Source of the DNA: Leifsonia sp. TF02-11
GTDB lineage: Bacteria; Actinomycetota; Actinomycetes; Actinomycetales; Microbacteriaceae
Direction: 5' to 3'
Assembly (NCBI RefSeq): GCF_017565305.1
Contig: NZ_JAGEKP010000002.1
Coordinates: forward strand, 62,001-126,000
Length of the DNA: 64,000 nucleotides
Made by a program: the position numbers and the translations under genes. A model generated the notes under the pieces. That model had not been told where the DNA came from. It saw nothing but the letters and a program-made list of their open reading frames with translations, and searched no databases. How positions within the stretch are numbered: the first letter of the stretch is position 1; every line of letters begins with the position of its first letter. Positions 51,839 to 60,344 of this stretch are shown here, one piece after another.

Positions 51839-53743
51839 TCAGGCGCGGAGCTGGTAGCGGAGGGACGCGAGCTCGGCCCGCAGTGCGGCGGGGACGCGGG
51901 TGCCGAACTGCTCGAAGTACTCCTCGGTGAGGTCGCACTCGGCGAGCCAGCTGTCGCGGTCGACCTCGAACAGCTCGGCGACGTCGGCCTCCGGGAGGTC
52001 GAGGCCGTCGAGATCGAGCTGCTCGAGCCGCGGGAGCCGGCCGATGGGCGTCGAGACGGCATCGGCCGAACCCTCCACCCGACGGGCGATCCACTCGATC
52101 ACGCGCGAGTTCTCGCCGAAGCCCGGCCACAGGAAGCGCCCGTCGTCACCCTTGCGGAACCAGTTGACCTGGAACACCGCGGGGGCGTTCTCGCCGAGCT
52201 GCTCGCCGACCTCCAGCCAGTGGCCCCAGTAGTCGGCCATGTTGTACCCGCAGAACGGGAGCATCGCGAACGGGTCACGCCGCAGCTCGCCCACGGTGCC
52301 CTCGGCGGCGGCGGTCTTCTCGGACGAGACCGTCGCACCGATGAAGACGCCGTGCTTCCAGTCGCGCGCCTGCGCCACCAGGGGCACGTTGGTCGCGCGA
52401 CGGCCACCGAACAGGATCGCGTCGATCGGCACGCCGTCGAACGCGTCCCAGTCGTCTGCGATGGACGGGCACTGCGCGGCGGACACGGTGAACCGGGAGT
52501 TCGGGTGCGCGGCCGGGCGTCCACTCGCCGGCGTCCAGTCGTTGCCCTCCCAGTCGATGAGGTGCGCGGGAGGCTCCTCGGTCAGGCCCTCCCACCACAC
52601 GTCGCCGTCGTCGCGCAGCGCCACGTTGGTGAAGATCGTGTTGCCCCAGAGCGTCTCGACCGCCGTCTTGTTGGTCAGCTCGCCGGTTCCAGGGGCGACG
52701 CCGAAGAAGCCGGCCTCCGGGTTGATGGCGCGCAGGCGGCCGTCTGGCCCCTGACGCAGCCAGGCGATGTCGTCGCCGATGGTCTCGACGGTCCAGCCCG
52801 GGATGGTCGGGCGCAGCATCGCGAGGTTCGTCTTGCCGCACGCCGACGGGAACGCCGCCGCGAAGTGGAAGGCGCGGCCCTCCGGCGAGGTGACCTTGAT
52901 GAGCAGCATGTGCTCGGCGAGCCAGCCCTCGTCGCGCGCCATGGCCGAGGCGATCCGCAGCGCGAAGGCCTTCTTGGCGAGGATGGCGTTGCCGCCGTAG
53001 CCCGAGCCGTACGACCAGACCTCCCGCGTCTCGGGGAACTGGACGATGTACTTGGTCTCGTTGCACGGCCAGGCCACGTCGTCGTGCCGCACGCCGGCGT
53101 CGTCGATCAGCGGAGCGCCCACGCTGTGCACGGTCGGCACCCACGGCTGCCCGGCGTCGATCAGGTCGAGCACGGCGCTCGTCACGCGCGTCATCTTCGC
53201 CATGCTCACGGCGACGTAGGCGGAGTCGGTCAGCTCGACGCCCACCTGCGAGATCGGGCCGCCGACCGGACCCATCGAGAACGGGACGACGTACATCGTG
53301 CGGCCGCGCATGCTGCCGGCGAAGACGTCGCGCAGCTCGGCGCGCATGGCCTCCGGCTCACGCCAGTTGTTCGTCGGGCCGGCATCCTGCTCGTCGAGGG
53401 AGCAGATGAAGGTGCGATCCTCCACGCGGGCGACATCACCGGGGTCGGTGCGGGCGAGGAAGCTGTTCGGACGCCATTCCGGGTTCAACCGGATGAGCTT
53501 GCCCTCGGCGACGAGCAGCTTGGTGAGGCGGTCCTCCTCGCCGGGGGTTCCGTCGCACCAGACGATCGACTCGGGCTGGGTCAGGTCGGCGATGCCGGCG
53601 ACCCAGGCCCGGAGGCCGTCGAGGCCGGTCAGACCGGCGATGCCTTCCGGGTAGGCGGTCTGCTCGCGGTGGGCGCGGTCGTCGTCGGACCGGTCGTCGT
53701 CGGACGGGGTGTGCGCGGTCCGGGGAAGCTCGGCGATGCTCAT
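51839..53743 (-). CDS. pckG: Phosphoenolpyruvate carboxykinase (GTP)
   Basis: A 634-residue enzyme that converts oxaloacetate and GTP to phosphoenolpyruvate, the entry step of gluconeogenesis. The GTP-type signature [12 protein letters not shown] is the P-loop with its reactive cysteine; GDDIAWL (metal binding), the arginine segment [14 protein letters not shown] and FGENSRVI (guanine contact) are intact. The first 40 residues are acidic and variable. The ATG at 53743, with GAGGA 8 nt upstream, is preferred over an in-frame codon at 53803. The gene is divergent from a RamB/ScfR-like regulator, 117 bp apart, which suggests control by that regulator. Confidence 0.96.
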   Translation of the reverse strand: MSIAELPRTAHTPSDDDRSDDDRAHREQTAYPEGIAGLTGLDGLRAWVAGIADLTQPESIVWCDGTPGEEDRLTKLLVAEGKLIRLNPEWRPNSFLARTDPGDVARVEDRTFICSLDEQDAGPTNNWREPEAMRAELRDVFAGSMRGRTMYVVPFSMGPVGGPISQVGVELTDSAYVAVSMAKMTRVTSAVLDLIDAGQPWVPTVHSVGAPLIDDAGVRHDDVAWPCNETKYIVQFPETREVWSYGSGYGGNAILAKKAFALRIASAMARDEGWLAEHMLLIKVTSPEGRAFHFAAAFPSACGKTNLAMLRPTIPGWTVETIGDDIAWLRQGPDGRLRAINPEAGFFGVAPGTGELTNKTAVETLWGNTIFTNVALRDDGDVWWEGLTEEPPAHLIDWEGNDWTPASGRPAAHPNSRFTVSAAQCPSIADDWDAFDGVPIDAILFGGRRATNVPLVAQARDWKHGVFIGATVSSEKTAAAEGTVGELRRDPFAMLPFCGYNMADYWGHWLEVGEQLGENAPAVFQVNWFRKGDDGRFLWPGFGENSRVIEWIARRVEGSADAVSTPIGRLPRLEQLDLDGLDLPEADVAELFEVDRDSWLAECDLTEEYFEQFGTRVPAALRAELASLRYQLRA

Positions 53744-53827
53744 TCCGGAGGTCCTCTCGTTCGGAAAGATCGGGGTCTGAATCCAGCATCGAGCAGGATT
53801 CACCGCTTCGAACCGAAAACCACAGCT

Positions 53828-53854
53828 AAAGAATCAGGATTCTTTCGCTATCGT
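53828..53854 (+). promoter_or_regulatory. Operator-like palindrome and -10 box of the RamB/ScfR-like gene
   Basis: AAAGAATCAGGATTCTTT (53828-53845) has exact 8-bp arms around AG. It ends 3 bp before a TATCGT hexamer (53849-53854), which is 6 nt before the ATG at 53861. The palindrome therefore fills the -35/-10 spacer and would block RNA polymerase when bound. It lies 85 bp upstream of the pckG start, so it could also affect pckG. Confidence 0.65.
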
Positions 53855-53860
53855 GAAGGC

Positions 53861-55318
53861 ATGGACTCCCTCGCCTCCGAGCCGGTGACCGCCGACGTCG
53901 CCACCCTCGGCCACCGCATCCGGTATTTCCGCACGCAGCGCGGTCTGACGCTCGACGAGCTCGGCACCGCCGCAGGGGTGGCCGCCAGCCAGCTCTCGTT
54001 GATCGAGAACGGCAAGCGCGAGCCGCGCATCTCCCTCCTCGGCACCCTGGCGTCCGCGCTGGGGGTGCAGCTGGCCGACCTGCTCTCCGCCGAGCCGCCG
54101 GACGAGCGTGCCGCCCTGGAGATCGAGCTCTCGCGCGCCCAGCGCGGCACGCTCTACGGCTCCCTCGGCCTCCCGACGGTCAAACCGACGAAGGGCACGC
54201 CGACCGAGACGCTGGAGGCCCTCGTCGGCCTCCACCGCGAGCTCGCCCGCCGGGCCACCGAGGCGATCGCGACGCCCGAGGAGGCACGCAGGGCGAACAC
54301 GGAGCTGCGGGAGCGGATGCGCGGACAGGACAACTACATCCCGGACATCGAGCGGCTCGCCGAGGAGCGCGTGCGCGCCTCCGGACACGTCCGCGGGGCC
54401 CTCACCCACCGCGAGGTGAGCGTGATGGCGGAGCAGCTGGGCTTCGAGCTCATCTACGTGGACGATCTGCCACGGTCGACGCGCTCGATCACCGACCTCG
54501 AGAACGGGCGGATCTACCTGCCTCCTGCCTCGATCCCCGGCGGCCACGGCCTCCGGTCGATGGCGCTGCAGGCGATGGCGCACCGGCTGCTGGGGCACGA
54601 GCGGCCGGCCAGCTACGCGGACTTCCTCCGGCAGCGGCTGGAGATCAACTACTTCGCGGCCTGCTGCCTGATGCCCGAGGAGGCGGCCGTCGCCTTCCTG
54701 CAGCAGGCGAAGAAGGAGAAGGACCTCGCCGTGGAGGATTTCCGCGACGCCTTCGGGGTGACGCACGAGGCCGCGGCGCTGCGCCTGACCAACCTGGCGA
54801 CGCGGCATCTGGACATGCCCCTGCACTTCCTGCGCGTCGGCGACGACGGCACGCTCTACAAGGGCTACGAGAACGACAGCCTGCCGTTGCCGACCGATGT
54901 GACCGGCTCGATCGAGGGACAGGTGGTGTGCCGCAAGTGGGGCGCCCGCAACGCCTTCGCGCGCACCAACCGCACGACGGAGTTCTACCAGTACACCGAC
55001 ACTCCCGCCGGCACGTTCTGGTGCTCGACGCAGACGGGCAGCACCGCGGACGGCGGGTTCTCGATCAGCGTCGGCGTGCCGTTCGACCAGGCCAAGTGGT
55101 TCCGCGGCCGGGAGACGACGGAGCGGGCGGAGTCGCGCTGCCCGGACGAGTCGTGCTGCAAGCGCGCCCCTGCCGCGCTGACCGGGCACTGGGCGGGCAA
55201 GGCGTGGCCCAGCGCGCGCCTGCACGCGCACATCCTCTCGCCCCTGCCGTCGGGATCGTTCCCCGGCGTCGACGACTCCGACGTATACACGTTCCTGGAG
55301 GCCCACTCCGGCGTCTGA
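53861..55318 (+). CDS. RamB/ScfR-like XRE-family regulator of carbon metabolism
   Basis: A 485-residue regulator of the short-chain fatty acyl-CoA regulator type. The HTH is at about 16-70 (LGHRIRYFRTQRGLTLDELGTAAGVAASQLSLIENGKREP). The middle (about 175-290) is an IrrE/ImmA-like domain; the usual H-E-x-x-H is altered to M-A-H-R-L-L-G-H, so peptidase activity is doubtful. The C-terminal DUF2083-like part has several cysteines (CRKWG, CSTQ, C-P-D-E-S-C-C). RamB in corynebacteria and mycobacteria controls acetate and glyoxylate genes. Here it is divergent from pckG and probably autoregulates through the palindrome in its promoter. Confidence 0.9.
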   Translation: MDSLASEPVTADVATLGHRIRYFRTQRGLTLDELGTAAGVAASQLSLIENGKREPRISLLGTLASALGVQLADLLSAEPPDERAALEIELSRAQRGTLYGSLGLPTVKPTKGTPTETLEALVGLHRELARRATEAIATPEEARRANTELRERMRGQDNYIPDIERLAEERVRASGHVRGALTHREVSVMAEQLGFELIYVDDLPRSTRSITDLENGRIYLPPASIPGGHGLRSMALQAMAHRLLGHERPASYADFLRQRLEINYFAACCLMPEEAAVAFLQQAKKEKDLAVEDFRDAFGVTHEAAALRLTNLATRHLDMPLHFLRVGDDGTLYKGYENDSLPLPTDVTGSIEGQVVCRKWGARNAFARTNRTTEFYQYTDTPAGTFWCSTQTGSTADGGFSISVGVPFDQAKWFRGRETTERAESRCPDESCCKRAPAALTGHWAGKAWPSARLHAHILSPLPSGSFPGVDDSDVYTFLEAHSGV

Positions 55319-55460
55319 GATTCGTCACGAATCTCGACATTCGTGGCACGAATGTGCACATTCGTCACGAATGTCGCCTTCCCCGGCGCCGCGGGAGCCG
55401 GGGCGATTCGTCACGAATGTCGAGAATCGTGGCACGAATGTCGACATTCGTGACGAATGT
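55317..55460. repeat. Array of six ATTCGT/ACGAAT palindromes with a central GC hairpin
   Basis: Palindromes of 13-19 bp stand at 55317-55335, 55337-55355, 55358-55374, 55406-55418, 55424-55440 (imperfect) and 55444-55460. Each has ATTCGT and ACGAAT arms with a single base or GGC at the centre. A GC hairpin (55381-55403) divides the array into two groups of three. The two halves are roughly inverted copies of each other. The array fills the gap between the convergent regulator and SDR genes, and its first palindrome overlaps the regulator's TGA stop. Confidence 0.85.
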
Positions 55461-55487
55461 CGGGGGGCGGGGGGCGGCGGGCTGGGG

Positions 55488-56267
55488 TTACTTGGGCTGC
55501 ATGCGGATGGCGCCGTCGAGGCGGATCGTCTCGCCGTTGAGCATCGGGTTCTCGACGATCGCACGCACGAGCTGCGCGTACTCGGCCGGCCGGCCGAGCC
55601 GCGACGGGTGCGGCACCTGCGCGGCGAGCGAGTCCTGCGCCGCCTGCGGCAGCCCCGCCATCATCGGCGTCTCGAAGATGCCGGGCGCGATGGTGACCAC
55701 CCGGATCAGGCTGCGCGCGAACTCCCGGGCCAGCGGAAGCGTCATCGCCGCGACGCCGCCCTTCGACGCCGAGTACGCCGGCTGGCCGATCTGGCCGTCG
55801 AACGCGGCGACGGAGGCGGTGTTCACGATGACGCCGCGCTCTCGGCCTCCCGGCACGTCCTCCCCCACCGGCTCGGTCTCGACCATGGCCGCAGCGGCCA
55901 GTCTCACCACGTTGAAGGTTCCGATCAGGTTGACCTTGATCACCCGTTCGAAGCTCTCCAGCGGGAGGACGCCGTCTCGGCCCAGCACTTTCTGAGCCGT
56001 CGCGATGCCCGCGCAGTTGACCACGATCCGCAGCGGAGCGAGCGCGCTCGCGGTCTGGACGGCCTCCTGCACCTGCTCGACGTCGGTGACGTCGGCCGCG
56101 ACGAACCGTGCGTGCGGACCGAGGGCGACCGCGGCCTTCTCGCCCTCCGAGCTGGGGAGGTCGACGATCACGACGCGCGCGCCCGCCTCCGTCAGTGCCC
56201 GGGCTGTGGCGTTGCCGAGGCCGCTCGCGCCGCCGGTCACGAGGGCCGAACATCCGTCGATCTGCAT
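55488..56267 (-). CDS. SDR-family 3-hydroxyacyl-CoA dehydrogenase-like oxidoreductase
   Basis: A 259-residue short-chain dehydrogenase. The NAD(P) loop TGGASGLG is near residue 10, D-L-P after the second strand suggests NAD(H), NCAGIA follows, and the catalytic set is S (NTASVAAF) and Y-x-x-x-K in YSASKGG. It most resembles 3-hydroxy-2-methylbutyryl-CoA/3-hydroxyacyl-CoA dehydrogenases of the HSD17B10 type ([13 protein letters not shown]). It is the last gene of an Lrp-ALDH-thiolase-SDR set with 34-bp gaps, so it should supply 3-ketoacyl-CoA to the thiolase. The ATG at 56267 is chosen over a longer frame. Confidence 0.88.
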   Translation of the reverse strand: MQIDGCSALVTGGASGLGNATARALTEAGARVVIVDLPSSEGEKAAVALGPHARFVAADVTDVEQVQEAVQTASALAPLRIVVNCAGIATAQKVLGRDGVLPLESFERVIKVNLIGTFNVVRLAAAAMVETEPVGEDVPGGRERGVIVNTASVAAFDGQIGQPAYSASKGGVAAMTLPLAREFARSLIRVVTIAPGIFETPMMAGLPQAAQDSLAAQVPHPSRLGRPAEYAQLVRAIVENPMLNGETIRLDGAIRMQPK

Positions 56268-56301
56268 GAGTGTCCTTTCGTCCGAAGGTTCCGTGTGGGG
56301 G

Positions 56302-57486
56302 TCAGAGGAGCTCGATGAGGGTGGCGTTGGCGGTGCCCCCACCCTCGCACATGGTCTGCAGGCCGTAGCGGCCGCCGACCGCCTCGAGTTCGTTCAGGAG
56401 GGTCGCGAGCAGTCGCGTCCCCGATGAGCCGAGCGCGTGGCCCAGCGCGATGGCGCCGCCGCGCGGGTTCAGCCGGGCCGGGTCCGCGCCGAACTCGCGC
56501 TGCCAGAGGAGCGGCACGGGAGCGAAGGCCTCGTTCACCTCGTAGGCCTGGATGTCGTCGAGCTTCACACCGCTGCGGTCGAGCAGCTTACGTGTCGCCG
56601 GGAGGATCCCCGTGAGCATGAAGAGCGGGTCGCTGCCGGCGACCGCGAACGAGTGGAACCGTGCGCGCGGCTTCAGTCCGAGCCGCTTCGCCGCCTCCGC
56701 ACTCATGATCAGGGCCGCGGAGGCGCCGTCGGTGAGCGGCGAGGAGTTGCCCGGGGTGATCCGCCAGTCCAGCTGCGGGAAGCGCGCAGCCAGCGCGTCC
56801 GTACGGAACGACGGCGCCAGCGCCGCCAGCTTCTCCACGGTCGTGCCCGGCCGGATGGTCTCGTCCGCATCCACGCTTCCGCTGTCCGGCGTCGGCACCG
56901 GCACGAGCTCGCCCCCGAAGGCTCCGGAGGCGGCGGCCTCCGCCGCACGCCGGTGCGATTCCGCCGCGAAGGCATCCAGCTCGTCGCGCGGGATCCCCCA
57001 ACGCTCGGCGATCAGCTCAGCGGCCACACCCTGGTTCACGAGGCCGTCGGGGTAGCGCGAGTGCAGCAGCTCGCCGCCGAGGGAGGCTCCCGCCTCGTTC
57101 GAGCCCAGGGGCTCACGGCTCATCGACTCCACACCGCAGGCGATGACGATGTCGTAGGCTCCGGCGATCACGCCCTGTGCGGCGAAGGCCGCCGCCTGCT
57201 GGCTGGATCCGCACTGGCGGTCGATCGTGACGGCGGGGACGCTCTCCGGGAAGCCCGCGCTGAGCACCGCGGTCCGCGTGATGTTGCCCGCCTGCTCGCC
57301 GGTCTGCGTGACGCAGCCGCCGATCACGTCGTCGACGAGTGCCGGGTCGAGCCCGTTGCGGTGGACCAGCTCGGCGAGCACGCCGGCGAGCAGGTCGGCC
57401 GGGTGGATGTCCGACAGCTCCCCTCCCGGTTTGCCGCGGCCGGACGCGGTGCGGACGACGTCGACGATGACGGCTTCGGTCGGCAT
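56302..57486 (-). CDS. Thiolase (acetyl-CoA C-acyltransferase)
   Basis: A 394-residue enzyme that cleaves 3-ketoacyl-CoA with CoA (or condenses acyl-CoA). The nucleophilic cysteine is in RQCGSSQQA near 91; the C-terminal catalytic histidine is in [10 protein letters not shown], and the last cysteine in CEGGGTAN. The length and motifs fit the degradative FadA class rather than sterol carrier types. It is 34 bp from both the SDR and the aldehyde dehydrogenase gene, indicating an operon for short- or branched-chain acyl-CoA breakdown. Confidence 0.92.
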   Translation of the reverse strand: MPTEAVIVDVVRTASGRGKPGGELSDIHPADLLAGVLAELVHRNGLDPALVDDVIGGCVTQTGEQAGNITRTAVLSAGFPESVPAVTIDRQCGSSQQAAAFAAQGVIAGAYDIVIACGVESMSREPLGSNEAGASLGGELLHSRYPDGLVNQGVAAELIAERWGIPRDELDAFAAESHRRAAEAAASGAFGGELVPVPTPDSGSVDADETIRPGTTVEKLAALAPSFRTDALAARFPQLDWRITPGNSSPLTDGASAALIMSAEAAKRLGLKPRARFHSFAVAGSDPLFMLTGILPATRKLLDRSGVKLDDIQAYEVNEAFAPVPLLWQREFGADPARLNPRGGAIALGHALGSSGTRLLATLLNELEAVGGRYGLQTMCEGGGTANATLIELL

Positions 57487-57520
57487 GATGGTGCTCCTCG
57501 GTTCGGGCGGTGGCGCCGGC

Positions 57521-58984
57521 TCAGACCGCGAACGGGTCGGGTGTCAGGGTGTACTTCGTGCTCAGGTACTCGTGGATGCCCTCGAGTCCGCCCTCGCGTC
57601 CCAGACCCGACTGCTTCACTCCGCCGAAGGGGGCGGCGGCGTTCGAGATGACGCCGACGTTCAGGCCCATCATCCCGGTCTGCAGTCGCTCGATCATCCG
57701 CTGGCCGCGCGCGAGGTCTTTCGTGAACACGTACGAGACCAGGCCGAACTCGGTGTCGTTGGCGATGCGCACGGCTTCGTCCTCGTCGCGGAAGCGCACG
57801 ATCGACAGCACGGGCCCGAAGATCTCCTGGCGGAGGATCTCGCTGCCCGCCCGAACGTCGGTGACGACGGTCGGCTCGTAGAAGGTACCCGGCCCGGCGA
57901 CGCGAGAGCCTCCGGTCAGCACCGACGCTCCCCTGGCGACCGCGTCCTCCACCAGTTCGGCGGCCTTGTCGACAGCGTCCTCGTTGATCAGCGGTCCGAT
58001 CGTGACGCCCTCGTCTGTTCCGCGACCGATCTTCATCGCGGAGACCTTGGCGGTCACCCGGCGGGCGAACTCGTCAGCGACGTCCTCGTGCACGATGAAC
58101 CGGTTGGCCGCGGTGCAGGCCTCGCCGATGTTGCGGAACTTCGCCAGCATCGCGCCATCGACCGCACGGTCGAGGTCCGCGTCGTCGAACACGACGAAGG
58201 GCGCGTTGCCACCCAGCTCCATGGAGGTGCGGAGCACGTTCTCCGACGCCTGCTGCAGCAGCTTCCTGCCCACTTCGGTCGAGCCGGTGAACGAGAGCTT
58301 CCGCAGCCGCGGGTCGGCGATGATCGGGGCGGACACCTTTCCGGAGGTGGAGGTCGTGATCACGTTGAGCACGCCGGCCGGCAGCCCGGCGTCTTCGAGC
58401 AGCCGGGCGAAGTACAGGGTCGTCAGCGGGGTCAGCTCGGCCGGCTTGACGACGACCGTGCAGCCCGCGGCCAGGGCCGGCGCGATCTTGCGCGTCGCCA
58501 TCGCCAGCGGGAAGTTCCACGGCGTGATGAGGAAGCACGGGCCGACGGGGTGCTGCGACACGATCATCCGTCCGGTGCCCTCGGGATTCGTCCCGTAGCG
58601 GCCGGCGATGCGCACGGCCTCCTCGGAGAACCAGCGCAGGAACTCGCCGCCGTAAGTCACTTCGCCGTTGGCCTCCGCCAGCGGCTTGCCCATCTCCAGT
58701 GTCATCAGCAGCGCGAACTCGTCACGGCGCTCCTGCAGCAGGTCGAACGCCCGGCGCAGAATCTCGCCCCGCGTGCGCGGCGGGGTCGCCGCCCAGGCGT
58801 CGGCCGCTCCGACCGCGGCGTCCAGCGCGCGGGCACCGTCCTCCACCGAGGCGTTCGCGATCTCGCGGATCGGGTCTCCGGTCGCCGGGTCGTAGACCTT
58901 CAGCGTCCCGTTGGCTCCCGCCACCCACTCGCCGCCGATGAAGAGGCGGTCGGGCACGCGCTCGAGCAAGGCCCTCTCGTCCAT
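57521..58984 (-). CDS. NAD(P)-dependent aldehyde dehydrogenase (succinate-semialdehyde dehydrogenase-like)
   Basis: A 487-residue ALDH. PWNFPLAMATRKIAPALAAGC and F-T-G-S-T-E-V-G form the cofactor site. The general base glutamate is in MELGGNAP and the nucleophilic cysteine in IGEACTAANR; E-I-F-G-P-V and the final FGGVKQSGLGREGG are standard. The closest class by motif is the GabD/succinate-semialdehyde group, but glutarate-, methylmalonate- or aliphatic-aldehyde enzymes cannot be excluded. It follows an Lrp/AsnC gene by 59 bp, whose product probably controls the operon. Confidence 0.9.
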   Translation of the reverse strand: MDERALLERVPDRLFIGGEWVAGANGTLKVYDPATGDPIREIANASVEDGARALDAAVGAADAWAATPPRTRGEILRRAFDLLQERRDEFALLMTLEMGKPLAEANGEVTYGGEFLRWFSEEAVRIAGRYGTNPEGTGRMIVSQHPVGPCFLITPWNFPLAMATRKIAPALAAGCTVVVKPAELTPLTTLYFARLLEDAGLPAGVLNVITTSTSGKVSAPIIADPRLRKLSFTGSTEVGRKLLQQASENVLRTSMELGGNAPFVVFDDADLDRAVDGAMLAKFRNIGEACTAANRFIVHEDVADEFARRVTAKVSAMKIGRGTDEGVTIGPLINEDAVDKAAELVEDAVARGASVLTGGSRVAGPGTFYEPTVVTDVRAGSEILRQEIFGPVLSIVRFRDEDEAVRIANDTEFGLVSYVFTKDLARGQRMIERLQTGMMGLNVGVISNAAAPFGGVKQSGLGREGGLEGIHEYLSTKYTLTPDPFAV

Positions 58985-59043
58985 GATGACTCCTAACTGG
59001 CTCGGTTCTGCTCTGGCTCGTACTGCTCCGGATGGATGGTGGC

Positions 59044-59505
59044 TCAGTCTTCGACGGCCGCCTGCACCAGCGGCACGCTGCGGCTCTCGATCTTGGTCTC
59101 GAGCGCGATGACCGTGGAGGTGCGGCTGATCGCCGGGTCGCCGAGGATGCCGCTGATCACGCGCTGCAGGTCGGCGTTGGAGCGGGCGACGACCCGGATC
59201 AGGAGGTCACCCGACCCGGTCACCGTGTGCACCTCCAGCACCTCGGGGATGCCGCGCAGGTGCTCCACGACCGAGAGGTCGCTCTGAGTGATCTCCGCGG
59301 TCACGAAAGCCGTCACCGGAAACCCGAGCCGATGGTTGTCGATCGTCGGCGCGAAGTCCTTCACCACGCCGGTGCGCTGCAAGCGGTCGAGCCGAGCCTG
59401 CACGGTGCCACGCGCCACCCCCAGGCGCCGGGAGGCCTCGAACACCCCGAGCCTCGGCTCCTCCGTGAGCAGCGCGATGAGGTCGGCGTCCAGCCTGTCG
59501 ATCAT
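59044..59505 (-). CDS. Lrp/AsnC-family transcriptional regulator
   Basis: A 153-residue regulator. The N-terminal HTH (about 1-50) reads LDADLIALLTEEPRLGVFEASRRLGVARGTVQARLDRLQ; the C-terminal RAM ligand-binding domain (about 65-145) has VHTVTGSGDLLIRVVA. Such proteins sense amino acids or their keto acids. The ATG at 59505, with GGAG 10 nt upstream, is preferred over a long extension. It sits between a hydrolase and an ALDH gene on the same strand, so it may control amino-acid or keto-acid breakdown by the surrounding genes. Confidence 0.9.
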   Translation of the reverse strand: MIDRLDADLIALLTEEPRLGVFEASRRLGVARGTVQARLDRLQRTGVVKDFAPTIDNHRLGFPVTAFVTAEITQSDLSVVEHLRGIPEVLEVHTVTGSGDLLIRVVARSNADLQRVISGILGDPAISRTSTVIALETKIESRSVPLVQAAVED

Positions 59506-59554
59506 GCACACTCCTTCGCTCCTCGCACATCGTACGACCGCGCCGGCACCGCTC

Positions 59555-60295
59555 CTACAGCCTGACCGAAGCTCCCAGGAACGGGAGGGCAGCCTGCTTG
59601 AACGCGCGAGCACTCAACGTCGTGATGTGGTTGCGGCGCGGGACCACGACCAGCTCGGCGGCGAGCCGGCGGGCGACCTCGTCGGCGCCGTCGGCGACGG
59701 GGTCCGCCTCACCGACCACGACGAGCGTCGGCCCGGACGGCGCCGGCGTCGACGGCGGCAGCGGGAGCGGGTGCTGTGCCATCCCCTCCGCGCACGCGGC
59801 GAGCGCCTCGCGGTCGACGCCGGGCGCCTCGCGCAGCGACGAGAGCAGCGGCGCGAGCGGATTGTCGGCAGGAAGAGTGTCGGCGCCGTCCAGGATCGCG
59901 CGCCGCACGGCCTCCACACCCCACCGCCCGAACTGCTCGACCGTGCCGACCCCGCCGACGACGAGCCGCCGAACGCGTTCCGGCGCCCGTGCGGCGAGGG
60001 CGAGCGCCACCCAGCTGCCCATCGAGTATCCGATGACGTCGACGCGGCCGAGGCGCTGCTCGTCCAGGACGGCGAGGAGATCGGCCGCGAGGAGGTCCGG
60101 CGAGTACCCCGCGGGATCGTGCGGCGCATCGCTCGCACCGTGGCCGCGCAGGTCGGGGACGACCGCCCCGCGCCCGGCCTCGGCGAGCGCCGCCACCCAG
60201 CCCGTCGCCTCCCAGGTCAGCTCGCCGGTCGTGGCGAAGCCGTGCACCAGCAGCACGGGGTCGGCCCCGGGATGTCGTTCGACGTGCAGGCGCAT
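59555..60295 (-). CDS. Alpha/beta-fold hydrolase
   Basis: A 246-residue serine hydrolase. The oxyanion region is LLVHGFATTG, the nucleophile elbow is G-Y-S-M-G, the acid is likely the aspartate in VGEADPV, and the histidine is in RRNHIT. The DLRGHGASD motif is typical of small-molecule esterases, lactonases or C-C hydrolases. The ATG at 60295 is used. It lies 49 bp after the E1-alpha-like gene and 49 bp before the Lrp gene. The substrate is unknown. Confidence 0.88.
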   Translation of the reverse strand: MRLHVERHPGADPVLLVHGFATTGELTWEATGWVAALAEAGRGAVVPDLRGHGASDAPHDPAGYSPDLLAADLLAVLDEQRLGRVDVIGYSMGSWVALALAARAPERVRRLVVGGVGTVEQFGRWGVEAVRRAILDGADTLPADNPLAPLLSSLREAPGVDREALAACAEGMAQHPLPLPPSTPAPSGPTLVVVGEADPVADGADEVARRLAAELVVVPRRNHITTLSARAFKQAALPFLGASVRL

Positions 60296-60344
60296 GGCTC
60301 CATCCTGCCCGATGTCTGCGTGGCGAGGCTCGGTCGAGGCCGCC

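Noticed and set aside
55317-55460. CRISPR array or rho-independent terminator only.
   Set aside because: The units are palindromes with irregular short gaps and no unique spacers. The number and symmetry exceed what a terminator needs.
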